Below are positions 8,207 through 15,236 of a stretch of DNA of 64,000 nt, piece after piece. Under the pieces are notes generated by a model, which was given only the letters and a program-made list of their open reading frames with translations, was not told the DNA's origin and did no database searches. The DNA comes from Pseudomonadota bacterium (GTDB taxonomy: Bacteria; Pseudomonadota; Alphaproteobacteria; RF32; CAG-239). A program made the position numbers and the translations under genes. How positions within the stretch are numbered: the first letter of the stretch is position 1; each line of letters begins with the position of its first letter. The DNA lies in the NCBI GenBank assembly GCA_018362935.1, contig JAHALQ010000009.1:1-64000 (forward strand), written 5' to 3'.

Positions 8207-9373
8207 ATGCATTTCGATTACTATATCCCAACCCGGATTATTTTCGGGCGTGGGCGTCTGGACGAACTCGCGCAGATAAAGCTTCCCGGCCGCAAGGCAT
8301 TGATTGTCATCACCGCCGGGAAGTCCATGCGCAACTACGGATATCTGGATATGGTAGTTAATCTTCTGGCGCAGAATCAGGCAGAAGCCGTCATTTATGA
8401 CAAAGTTTTGCCTAATCCGGTTGTCGAGCATGTCATGGATGCGGCTGAACTGGCCAGAAACGAAAGATGCGATTTCATAATTGCTCTTGGCGGCGGAAGC
8501 ACCATAGACAGCGCCAAATCGACGGCGGTTATGGTAAATAACCCGGGAAGTTATTGGGAATATGTCAAAGGGCAGCGTAAAATCAGCGAGCCGGTTTTGC
8601 CGCTGATTGCCATTCCGACGACATCAGGAACCGGTTCGGAAGTTGACCCCTGGACAGTCATAACCAACCCGCAGACCAATGAGAAAATCGGTTCCGGTTT
8701 TATTGAAACTTTTCCCAAACTGGCAATTGTCGATCCGCAGCTGATGACCTCTGTTCCGGCGCGGCTGACCGCTTATCAGGGCATGGACGCGTTTTTCCAT
8801 TCGGCGGAAGGGTACATTGCCAATGTCGCCAAACCGATAAGCGATTTGTTTGCTCTGGATTCGATTAAACGCATTACCAAATTTCTGCCTGAAGCGGTCA
8901 AAGACGGCAATAATCTTCAGGCGCGGGAAGAAATGGCCTGGGCCAGCACGCAGGCAGGTCTGGTCGAAAGTATATCAAGCTGCACGTCGCAGCATTCCAT
9001 GGAGCATGCATTGTCGGCTTTTTATCCGGAATTGCCGCACGGTGCCGGATTAGTGGCTTTATCGGTTTCTTATTTTGGTTATTTGTTAAAAATGGCGCCT
9101 GAAAAAGTCGGCGAACGGTATCGCGATATGGCGCAGGCCATGGGGCGGGAAGGACACCGTCCGGAGGAATTCATCGAGGCGCTGCGCGATTTGATAGAAG
9201 CCGTCGGGCTGGGCGATTTGAAACTTTCCGCATGGGGTATCCGTATTGACGAGGCTGATAAATTCGCGGCAAATTCCTTTGAAGCGATGGGCGGGTTGTA
9301 CACGGTCGATCCGGTGGTCTTGTGCCAGCAGGATGCTAAAAACATTATTGCCGAGGCCATTGAGAGGCAATAA
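8207..9373 (+). CDS. iron-containing alcohol dehydrogenase
   Basis: A 388-residue group III dehydrogenase that interconverts an aldehyde or ketone with its alcohol using NAD(P)H. The nucleotide motif GGGSTIDSAK lies at 95-104 and IPTTSGTGSE at 136-145. Candidate iron ligands are Asp194 and His198 (QGMDAFFH), His267 (SMEHALS) and His278 (PHGAG). Family members in fermenters act as butanol, ethanol or 1,3-propanediol dehydrogenases; the substrate is not predictable here. Shine-Dalgarno AAGGGAGA precedes the start, and a bidirectional terminator follows. Confidence 0.93.
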   Translation: MHFDYYIPTRIIFGRGRLDELAQIKLPGRKALIVITAGKSMRNYGYLDMVVNLLAQNQAEAVIYDKVLPNPVVEHVMDAAELARNERCDFIIALGGGSTIDSAKSTAVMVNNPGSYWEYVKGQRKISEPVLPLIAIPTTSGTGSEVDPWTVITNPQTNEKIGSGFIETFPKLAIVDPQLMTSVPARLTAYQGMDAFFHSAEGYIANVAKPISDLFALDSIKRITKFLPEAVKDGNNLQAREEMAWASTQAGLVESISSCTSQHSMEHALSAFYPELPHGAGLVALSVSYFGYLLKMAPEKVGERYRDMAQAMGREGHRPEEFIEALRDLIEAVGLGDLKLSAWGIRIDEADKFAANSFEAMGGLYTVDPVVLCQQDAKNIIAEAIERQ

Positions 9374-9375
9374 GA

Positions 9376-9403
9376 AAAGCCGGCTTAAGCAGCCGGCTTT
9401 TTT
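9376..9403. terminator. bidirectional terminator between alcohol dehydrogenase and proS
   Basis: The stem AGCCGGCT / AGCCGGCT is flanked by A-runs on the left and T-runs on the right, so it can terminate both converging genes. Confidence 0.85.
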
Positions 9404-9421
9404 GTTGCGTCGAATTTCCCG

Positions 9422-10939
9422 TTAGTAGGAGCGGGCGTAAATGACGTCCATTGTCGCCGGTTTTCCGGTCAACAGGCAGACGCCCTGCGTATTGCTCTGG
9501 TCAAACGGAATGCAGCGAATGGTAATTTTCATCGCTTTGAGTATTTCTTCCGTCTCAGGCTCGGCACACCATTTGCCGCGGACAAAGGCGACTTTGCCTT
9601 CTATGCCGTCTTCAATCCATTCGTTGGATTGGGCGAAATAGGCCTTGAAAGCTTCCGGTGTCGTAATATCTGTGCGGATATTGGACATCAGGCGCCGGCG
9701 TGCCTTTTCAAACATTTCTTTCTGGATATTTTCAAGACGTTCGACAATGCTGTTTTCCAGTTCTGAGCGGGTCAGGATAAGTTTTCCTTCCGGCTGGCCG
9801 AGTTTATTGCGGGTTTTAAGCATGACATTGCCGCCGTCGGCATCGCGTTTGCCGATTTCGAGAATAACCGGTGCGCCTTTGCGCGTCCATTCCCAGAACT
9901 TGTCAACCGAGTTGCGGTCGCGTTTGTCAAACTTGACGCGGATTTTCTCGCCGAAAGGCATCTTTCCGGCAAGGCCTTTCTGGATTTCTTTGATATAAGC
10001 CATGATTGCGTCTTCGTCTTCGGGCTTTTTGACAACCGGAACAATGACAACCTGATAAGGCGCAATCCGCGGCGGAACTGCCATGCCTTCATCGTCGGCA
10101 TGCGTCATGATAACGCCGCCGATGAGGCGGGTTGATACGCCCCAGGATGTTGTATAGGCGTATTCGGACTGGTTTTGTTTGTTAATAAAGGCAATATTGG
10201 CGGACTTTGCAAAATTCTGACCTAAGAAGTGTGATGTTCCGGCCTGAAGGGCTTTGCCGTCCTGCATCATGGCCTCAACGCAATAGGTATCGACCGCGCC
10301 GGGGAACTTTTCGTGTTCGGGCTTGCGTCCGGTCAAAACCGGCATAGCCAGCGTATCTTCGCACAATTCGCGATAAGCTTCCAACATGCGCTTGGTTTCC
10401 TCTTCGGCTTCCTGTGCCGAAGCATGGGCGGTGTGGCCTTCCTGCCAGAGAAATTCGCGGGTGCGCAAAAACAGGCGCGGGCGCATTTCCCAGCGGACGA
10501 CATTGGCCCATTGGTTGACCAGCACCGGCAGGTCGCGGTAGGATTTAACCCATTTGGAGAATGAATCTGCAATAATCGCTTCCGAAGTCGGGCGGACGAT
10601 AAGGGGTTCTTCCAGCTTGGAATCAGGCGTCAGTTTGCCGTCTTTCATGGACAGGCGGGAATGGGTGACAACCGCCATTTCTTTGGCAAAACCGTCAACA
10701 TGCTCGGCTTCTTTCTGAAAAAACGAAAGCGGGATGAACATCGGAAAATAGCAGTTTTCGTGGTCGGTTGATTTGATTTTCTCGTCAAAAACGTCGCGGA
10801 TGCGTTCCCACATGCCGTAACCCCACGGCTTGATGACCATGCATCCCGGAGAAGAAGAGTTCTCAGCCATGTCGGCTTCGTTGATGACGCTTTGGTACCA
10901 TTCGGGATAATTGTTTTTTCTGCTTGTTTTAAGAGCCAT
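9422..10939 (-). CDS. proS: prolyl-tRNA synthetase, archaeal/eukaryotic-like type
   Basis: A 505-residue class II synthetase that charges tRNA-Pro. Motifs include RPTSE (116-120) and the motif 2 segment REFLWQEGHTAH (161-172). There is no room for the editing (INS) insertion between motifs 2 and 3 found in the long bacterial form. A C-terminal extension ends in ARSY, with Tyr505 as last residue, a hallmark of the archaeal/eukaryotic-like form, whose C-terminal tyrosine reaches the active site. Typical alphaproteobacteria carry a short bacterial-type enzyme of about 440 residues, so this gene is probably a horizontal replacement. It is transcribed alone, convergent to the alcohol dehydrogenase. 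Confidence 0.95.
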   Translation of the reverse strand: MALKTSRKNNYPEWYQSVINEADMAENSSSPGCMVIKPWGYGMWERIRDVFDEKIKSTDHENCYFPMFIPLSFFQKEAEHVDGFAKEMAVVTHSRLSMKDGKLTPDSKLEEPLIVRPTSEAIIADSFSKWVKSYRDLPVLVNQWANVVRWEMRPRLFLRTREFLWQEGHTAHASAQEAEEETKRMLEAYRELCEDTLAMPVLTGRKPEHEKFPGAVDTYCVEAMMQDGKALQAGTSHFLGQNFAKSANIAFINKQNQSEYAYTTSWGVSTRLIGGVIMTHADDEGMAVPPRIAPYQVVIVPVVKKPEDEDAIMAYIKEIQKGLAGKMPFGEKIRVKFDKRDRNSVDKFWEWTRKGAPVILEIGKRDADGGNVMLKTRNKLGQPEGKLILTRSELENSIVERLENIQKEMFEKARRRLMSNIRTDITTPEAFKAYFAQSNEWIEDGIEGKVAFVRGKWCAEPETEEILKAMKITIRCIPFDQSNTQGVCLLTGKPATMDVIYARSY

Positions 10940-11051
10940 TTTCTTTTGTCCTTTTCATAACGTAATGAAATGTCCGCAGCCCCATTGCCGCAGACTTGCG
11001 CGCTTAAGTTAGCAGAATAAATATGATTTGTGAAGCATTTTTTATACGGCA

Positions 11052-11078
11052 AAACGGCAGGCGTTACGCCTGCCGTTT
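11052..11078 (-). terminator. 12-bp perfect hairpin, probable terminator
   Basis: Perfect 12-bp arms AAACGGCAGGCG and CGCCTGCCGTTT surround the loop TTA. It lies 56 nt downstream of the minus-strand gene at 11135-11698. The T-run after it is weak (TTTTGCCGTATAAAAAA), so termination is probable but not certain. Confidence 0.6.
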
Positions 11079-11134
11079 ATACCCGCTTTGGGCTCCGCCC
11101 CGATAAGCGAATGCGGATGTTGTTTCTGCCTTGT

Positions 11135-11698
11135 TTATTTTAAGATATCGTTGACTTCCTCAATCGGGTCATCAGCTTCATCGTCGCCGAGCGGAAAGTT
11201 TGCATCTTTGTAATGCTGCATTTGTTTTTTGAGGAGTTTGCGGCGTTCTTTCATCTGCTGCATCATCAGATCTCTGTTTTCTTTAGCGTGTTTAATGAGC
11301 AAATCTTTCTGAGCCGGGGAGAGGTCGGCATCTTCGATTTCTTCGAGGGCGTCGTTATAATTGTCCATAATGTCTTCTTTGACGTCTTTTTTCCATTCTT
11401 TGCCTTTTTTATACATATCTTTGTTGTAATCTTTGCGGTCGCATTTTTTGATGCATTTTTTATTGCCGTTGCAGTGGCAGGCATCATACATTTTTTTGGC
11501 GGTTTCGCGGACGGAGTCGGTCATGCCGCCGATTTTGTCGGTCGCGGCGTCAATCGTATCGCCGAGAGTATGGTCGGCCGGAGCAACATCATGCGAAGTC
11601 GTGTTGCGCCGCTGAGCCATGGCGGAGTTGGAAACTGACAGCACAATAGCCGGCGCAAGCACGGCGGCAGCCAGTATATAATAAAACTTTTTCATCAC
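11135..11698 (-). CDS. periplasmic helical protein with cysteine cluster, unknown function
   Basis: I do not recognise this 187-residue protein. A clear signal peptide ends at about residue 28 (SAMA-QRR). The mature protein is highly charged and helical. A cysteine cluster CHCNGNKKCIKKC lies near 74-86. The rest is Lys/Glu/Met-rich with coiled-coil tendency (140-165, MMQQMKERRKLLKKQMQ) and an acidic C-terminus. The four cysteines could form disulfides or bind a metal. It stands alone between proS and the cold-shock gene, which is divergent to it. The weak general likeness to Spy/CpxP-type periplasmic helical proteins is not enough to name it. Confidence 0.7.
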   Translation of the reverse strand: MMKKFYYILAAAVLAPAIVLSVSNSAMAQRRNTTSHDVAPADHTLGDTIDAATDKIGGMTDSVRETAKKMYDACHCNGNKKCIKKCDRKDYNKDMYKKGKEWKKDVKEDIMDNYNDALEEIEDADLSPAQKDLLIKHAKENRDLMMQQMKERRKLLKKQMQHYKDANFPLGDDEADDPIEEVNDILK

Positions 11699-11784
11699 AA
11701 AATCCTTTCAAAATGGGGTATTATACAAGCGATATAAATAATCTTTACGGTACTTTTTACAAGAGAGTGCGGCACAAATATCGC

Positions 11785-11812
11785 TTGCAAACAAAAAAAA
11801 TTGTAGTACACT
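11785..11812 (+). promoter_or_regulatory. promoter of cold-shock gene
   Basis: The -35 TTGCAA (11785-11790) and -10 TACACT (11807-11812) are 16 nt apart. The predicted start near 11819 gives a leader of about 160 nt, as is usual for cspA-type genes. Confidence 0.5.
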
Positions 11813-11818
11813 TTACGT

Positions 11819-11977
11819 ATAACTAAACCTCTGTGGTTCAAGGGCGAGTAGTTTTTAATAAATGATATCAACAGTTTACCACCGACAAGATAGTTATATG
11901 GGGCAAAGCACCCTTTTATAACAAAAGGACAGACTAAGACCCATTTTATTAACCTGTTATTTATAAGGATATTAGCA
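11819..11977 (+). promoter_or_regulatory. long 5' leader of the cold-shock gene
   Basis: About 160 nt of untranslated sequence without an internal reading frame precede the start codon. Long leaders of this size act as temperature-responsive RNA elements in cspA mRNAs (family knowledge). Whether this leader does so is inference. The AAGGA before the ATG is the likely Shine-Dalgarno. Confidence 0.4.
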
Positions 11978-12181
11978 ATGGCAACAGGAACAGTTAAATG
12001 GTTTAACAAGAAAAAAGGTTATGGCTTCATCACTCCCGACGAAGGCGGACAAGACGTGTTTGTTCACATCTCGGCAGTGCAGAAAGCCGGCCTTCGCTCT
12101 TTGGATGAAGGCGCCAAAATCAGCTATGAATTGATGTCTGAAAGAGGTAAAACTGTTGCGGGCGAATTGAAACTGGCTTAG
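11978..12181 (+). CDS. cold-shock domain protein (CspA family)
   Basis: A 67-residue single cold-shock domain, an OB-fold nucleic-acid chaperone that melts RNA secondary structure. RNP1 is seen as KGYGFI and RNP2 as VFVHI, and the N-terminus TGTVKWFN is canonical. Length is that of CspA-type proteins. It is monocistronic, with its own promoter, a long leader and a strong terminator. Several paralogues usually exist per genome, so the symbol is left blank. Confidence 0.95.
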   Translation: MATGTVKWFNKKKGYGFITPDEGGQDVFVHISAVQKAGLRSLDEGAKISYELMSERGKTVAGELKLA

Positions 12182-12200
12182 TTTCACCGCTGAAACAATA

Positions 12201-12233
12201 AAAAAACCTCCGGCCTAAACCGGAGGTTTTTTT
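12201..12233 (+). terminator. terminator of cold-shock gene
   Basis: The 9-bp stem AACCTCCGG / CCGGAGGTT with loop CCTAAA is followed by seven T. Confidence 0.92.
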
Positions 12234-12239
12234 ATATAA

Positions 12240-12268
12240 TTGACAATGCGGCAGAAAAAAGATAAAAA
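12240..12268 (+). promoter_or_regulatory. promoter of the structured RNA/glycosyltransferase unit
   Basis: A consensus -35 TTGACA (12240-12245) is followed after 17 nt by TAAAAA (12263-12268). It lies just after the cold-shock terminator, with a predicted start near 12275. Confidence 0.5.
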
Positions 12269-12274
12269 AACATC

Positions 12275-12524
12275 AGGCAGGTTTGTCCTGTCTAGTGCCT
12301 GAAAAGGTGCGGAGCCTTAAGAATCTCTTTGTATTGCACGGCGTTTGATATGGCGTCGACAGTCAGTCTGCTTTCAGAGAAAGCGGCTGACAATTGTATC
12401 CCCGACTGTAGGGCCGGGGAGCTTTAAGTGTATGTTCAGGGATAATATCTCAAAGACTTAAAGGAGCATATTGCAATACATGCTTTCTTAACTCTCCGAC
12501 CACCTTTAATCAGGTGGTTTTTTC
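12275..12524 (+). ncRNA. highly structured RNA, unknown class (leader or small RNA)
   Basis: This 250-nt stretch has no reading frame but folds into a multibranch structure. A 9-bp long-range helix joins 12330-12338 (TGTATTGCA) and 12472-12480 (TGCAATACA). It encloses a 13-bp hairpin (12362-12391, loop AGA), a 6-bp hairpin (12399-12420, TCCCCG/CGGGGA), an 8-bp helix (12422-12429 with 12456-12463) capped by a small inner hairpin, and a weaker stem at 12339-12358. A 5' hairpin is formed by CAGGCA/TGCCTG (12274-12301). A hairpin with six T follows at 12499-12523. It does not match the 6S, tmRNA, RNase P or SRP RNA consensus as I know them. Either a small RNA or a riboswitch-like leader of the downstream glycosyltransferase would fit. 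Confidence 0.5.
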
Positions 12525-12540
12525 TTATTTCAGCGGAGAG
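12492..12540 (+). promoter_or_regulatory. terminator nested in a Shine-Dalgarno-sequestering stem
   Basis: The 7-bp terminator stem ACCACCT/AGGTGGT (12499-12518) is followed by TTTTTT. It is enclosed by CTCTCCG (12492-12498) pairing perfectly with CGGAGAG (12534-12540), which contains the Shine-Dalgarno of the glycosyltransferase starting at 12545. The layout would allow control at both transcription termination and translation initiation. The same purine stretch could also pair with AATCTCT at 12322-12328. Confidence 0.5.
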
Positions 12541-12544
12541 ATTT

Positions 12545-13390
12545 ATGCCCAAAGTTTCTGTCTTAATGCCTTTGTACAAAACCAATGAAAATTATTTGCG
12601 GGAGGCAATAGAAAGCATATTAAACCAAACCTTTCGTGATTTTGAATTCTTGATTTTGGATGATTGCCCGGAAGATAATCGGGAAGATATTGTAAAATCC
12701 TATCAGGACAAGCGTATTAAATATTTCCGAAACGAAAAGAATTTGGGTATCACGGCTTCCCGCAACAAGTTAATAGATTTGGCAGAGGGCGAATATATCG
12801 CGGTCTTTGATCATGATGATATTTCTCTGCCGACCCGGCTGGAAAAAGAGGCCGCTTATTTGGATTCTCATCCGGAAATAGGAGTTGTCAGCGGCCAGCT
12901 GGAATTTTTTCCGGCTAAAAAAGTGTCTGACCATCCGCAAAACAATATGGAAATAAAACGCCGGCTCATGAGCGGCGATGTTGTTGCCCATACGGCGATG
13001 ATGATTCGCAAATCCGTTCTGGATACTTACGGTATACGGTATCAGGCGGAGTATTCGCCGGCCGAAGATTACATGCTTTGCCTGCGTTTGCTAAAATACA
13101 CAATGTTTTATAATTTTCAGGAGATATTGGTTAAGTATCGTGATTTCGGCGGCAATACGTCGCATGTCCAAAAAGAGAAAATGATAAACGGTGATGCGAT
13201 GTGCCGTTCGTTTGCCGCAAAAGAATACCCTTATTTGTATTACCAAATGGGGCATAAGAAAAAATGGATAAAACTATTCGGATTTATGCCTTTTATCAAA
13301 ATAAAAATCAAACCGGAAAAAATAAGCGGCTATTTGTTTGGCTTTATTTTGTTATACACGCTTAAAGGCAGTTATTCGCATAAAAAATAA
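12545..13390 (+). CDS. family 2 glycosyltransferase
   Basis: A 281-residue GT-A-fold enzyme that transfers a sugar from a nucleotide donor, usually in cell-surface polysaccharide or LPS synthesis. The N-terminus VSVLMPLYKTN is the family start, and the metal-binding DxD motif is FDHDD (88-92). A second conserved acidic region follows in SPAEDYMLCLRL. The C-terminus is basic and hydrophobic but has no strong transmembrane segment. It is the only glycan gene here and stands alone, preceded by the structured leader and followed by a terminator. Acceptor and donor sugars cannot be inferred. Confidence 0.9.
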   Translation: MPKVSVLMPLYKTNENYLREAIESILNQTFRDFEFLILDDCPEDNREDIVKSYQDKRIKYFRNEKNLGITASRNKLIDLAEGEYIAVFDHDDISLPTRLEKEAAYLDSHPEIGVVSGQLEFFPAKKVSDHPQNNMEIKRRLMSGDVVAHTAMMIRKSVLDTYGIRYQAEYSPAEDYMLCLRLLKYTMFYNFQEILVKYRDFGGNTSHVQKEKMINGDAMCRSFAAKEYPYLYYQMGHKKKWIKLFGFMPFIKIKIKPEKISGYLFGFILLYTLKGSYSHKK

Positions 13391-13393
13391 ATG

Positions 13394-13424
13394 AAAAAGC
13401 CGTTTCAAAGGAAACGGCTTTTTA
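13394..13424. terminator. bidirectional terminator, glycosyltransferase / rubrerythrin
   Basis: The stem AAAAAGCCGTTTC / GAAACGGCTTTTT with loop AAAG lies between convergent genes and has A- and T-runs on the two sides. Confidence 0.92.
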
Positions 13425-13443
13425 TCAGATAGCCTTTGTGAAA

Positions 13444-13992
13444 TTAGAACTGTTCCTGCAGTTCAAAGAAATAAGCCTGCGGATGATCACAAACCGGGCA
13501 TTTTTCCGGGGCTTTGGGAGATTCAACGCGGCAGCCGCAGTTGGCGCATTCCCAGATAACTTTGGTCGGGCGTTCAAAAATTTTGCCTTCGCAGAGGGAG
13601 TCGAGCAGGGCTTTATAACGCTCTTCATGGCCTTTTTCAATCTTGCCGACCATCGTAAAGAGGGCTGCGATTTTGGTAAAGCCTTCTTCTTTGGCTTCCT
13701 GTGCCATGCGGGCATACATGTCGGTCCATTCGTAATTTTCGCCGGCGGCAGCGTCTTTGAGGTTATCCATGGTTGAAGGAACTTCGCCGCCGTGCAGCAG
13801 TTTGAACCAGATTTTGGCATGCTCTTTTTCATTATTGGCCGTTTGCTCAAATTTGTCGGCAATAATGTTGTAGCCTTCTTTCTTAGCTTTTGAAGCGTAG
13901 TAGGTATATTTGTTGCGAGCCTGAGATTCGCCGGCAAAAGCTTCCATCAGGTTTTTTTCGGTTTTTGAACCTTTAAGTTCCATAAGTTTCAC
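13444..13992 (-). CDS. rbr: rubrerythrin
   Basis: A 182-residue non-heme diiron peroxidase that reduces hydrogen peroxide in anaerobes. The diiron domain shows Glu22, the first ExxH at Glu55/His58 and the second at Glu119/His122. The C-terminal rubredoxin domain has Cys149/Cys152 and Cys165/Cys168 for one iron. It lies 22 nt downstream of the Fur/PerR-type gene on the same strand, so both should be transcribed together from the promoter at 14428-14456. The pairing suggests peroxide-responsive control (inference). Confidence 0.97.
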   Translation of the reverse strand: MKLMELKGSKTEKNLMEAFAGESQARNKYTYYASKAKKEGYNIIADKFEQTANNEKEHAKIWFKLLHGGEVPSTMDNLKDAAAGENYEWTDMYARMAQEAKEEGFTKIAALFTMVGKIEKGHEERYKALLDSLCEGKIFERPTKVIWECANCGCRVESPKAPEKCPVCDHPQAYFFELQEQF

Positions 13993-14014
13993 TCCTTAGT
14001 TTAGTTGGTTAAAA

Positions 14015-14395
14015 TCAGTTTTTGGTAATGCAGTCCGGGCACATGCCTTTAAAGGCAATTTCGCACGATTCGACTTCAAACCCTGTTTCCGCCTCAACTT
14101 TGGCGGATAAGTCGGGCACAATTTCATGCGGCACATCATACACCTTATTGCATTTTGAGCAAATAAAATGATAGTGCTTGTGCGTATTGTGGTCAAAACG
14201 GGTAGAGCCGTCCAAACCGGTGATTTTGCGAATGATGTTCATTTCCGCCAGCTGGTTAAGGTTGCGGTATACCGTCGCCAGGCTGATTGTCGGATGTTCC
14301 TGATGCAGCAGGGCATAGATCTGGTCAGCCGTCGGATGGATAACGTTGTTGCGGAGTGTTTCCAATATCAGTTCGCGTTGTTTGGAATATTTCAT
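14015..14395 (-). CDS. Fur-family repressor, PerR-like
   Basis: A 126-residue metalloregulator with an N-terminal winged helix (HPTADQIYALL, LATVYRNLNQL) and a C-terminal dimerisation/metal domain. A structural zinc site is visible as CSKC (79-82) and CPDC (119-122). The regulatory-metal segment is FDHNTHKHYHF. The short N-terminus and the rubrerythrin partner favour a PerR-like peroxide sensor over an iron-responsive Fur, but sequence alone does not settle it. An upstream in-frame ATG at 14410 would add five residues; 14395 was preferred because it leaves a normal leader after the predicted transcription start. Autoregulation is suggested by the palindrome over its promoter. Confidence 0.9.
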   Translation of the reverse strand: MKYSKQRELILETLRNNVIHPTADQIYALLHQEHPTISLATVYRNLNQLAEMNIIRKITGLDGSTRFDHNTHKHYHFICSKCNKVYDVPHEIVPDLSAKVEAETGFEVESCEIAFKGMCPDCITKN

Positions 14396-14415
14396 GATGC
14401 AGCCATTCAATAAAT

Positions 14416-14430
14416 CAATAATAATTATTG
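14416..14430 (-). promoter_or_regulatory. Fur/PerR-type operator
   Basis: The perfect 7-1-7 palindrome CAATAATAATTATTG matches the architecture and AT pattern of PerR/Fur boxes (TTATAATNATTATAA type). It overlaps the predicted -10 element of the perR-like/rbr promoter, the place expected for a repressor site. Confidence 0.7.
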
Positions 14431-14456
14431 TTATCGTGTAATGCCATATTTGTCAA
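14428..14456 (-). promoter_or_regulatory. promoter of perR-like/rbr operon
   Basis: On the minus strand, the consensus -35 TTGACA (14451-14456) and -10 TAACAA (14428-14433) are 17 nt apart. The -10 is partly covered by the palindromic operator. Confidence 0.65.
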
Positions 14457-14672
14457 TATGAAAATAAGCATAAGCCGCAGCAAAAGCTGTGGGCTGAGGA
14501 CAGGCGCAAGTGAGGACGCCGGCAAACAAAAGGGTTGCAATTTATAATTTTTGATATATAGTATTTTTAATACATATTAAATTTGTTATGTGTGTAGGAG
14601 CATTATTAAGTTGCTTTTTCACTATATTTACATTCTAATATGTATCAAATTAAAACAAGAAAGGAATAATAA

Positions 14673-15236
14673 ATGCTTAGCTGTTTGGTTTTATTTGCCG
14701 GTTTGCTTTTTGCCGGACGCGCATTGGCCAATCCGGCCTGCGCGGTGTGCACGGTTGCTGTTGGAGCATCGCTGGAAATTGCGCGCTACTATGGCGTGGA
14801 TGATGCCGTTGTCGGCGTTTGGGCGGGCGCTTTGCTGGCGCTGTTGGGCTATTGGCTGATTCTGTGGTTCAACAAGAAAAATTGGAATTTTCCCGGCCGC
14901 GACGCTTTGTTAATGGCTGTGTCTGTCGGGTCTATCGGCTTTATGTATATTTCAGAGATGCCGTATTCTCCGCAGGTTATCGGTATATTTTATATGGATC
15001 CGCTTTTGTTCAGCACAATTTTGGGCGCTCTGACTTTCATCTATGTTTCCAAATTTTATCAGTGGATGAAAGCGCGCAACGGCGGCCACGCGCATTTTCC
15101 GTTTGAAAAGGTTGTGCTGCCCGTTGCCGCATTGGCTCTGCTGAGTGTTTATTTTAACTATTATCCGCTGTCTTCCGATACCGTTGCCGGTTTGGGCGAC
15201 ACATCGGGTTTATATGAATTTTCCGGAGAAAAATAA
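14673..15236 (+). CDS. unknown membrane protein with N-terminal CxxC
   Basis: I do not recognise this 187-residue protein. A signal or first membrane segment (1-19) is followed by NPACAVCTVAVGASLEIARYYG, which has a CxxC at 24-27. About four hydrophobic segments follow (roughly 44-66, 79-98, 110-128, 148-165). The CxxC just outside the membrane could bind a metal or be redox active. Shine-Dalgarno AAGAAAGGAA precedes the ATG. Its stop codon overlaps the start of the next gene by one base, so the two products are probably made together. No homologous function can be given. Confidence 0.75.
   Translation: MLSCLVLFAGLLFAGRALANPACAVCTVAVGASLEIARYYGVDDAVVGVWAGALLALLGYWLILWFNKKNWNFPGRDALLMAVSVGSIGFMYISEMPYSPQVIGIFYMDPLLFSTILGALTFIYVSKFYQWMKARNGGHAHFPFEKVVLPVAALALLSVYFNYYPLSSDTVAGLGDTSGLYEFSGEK

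Noticed and set aside
12275..12524. 6S RNA, tmRNA, RNase P RNA or SRP RNA
   Set aside because: The long-range multibranch fold lacks the single long bulged helix of 6S. There is no CCA acceptor or tag frame as in tmRNA, no RNase P core, and no SRP tetraloop sequence that I could find.
13444..14395. mobile element origin for the PerR-like/rubrerythrin pair
   Set aside because: No transposase, integrase, target-site duplication or inverted ends were found around it.
14590..14859. 89-codon open frame at the start of the unknown membrane gene
   Set aside because: It overlaps the better-supported 14673 gene in another frame and lacks a Shine-Dalgarno.
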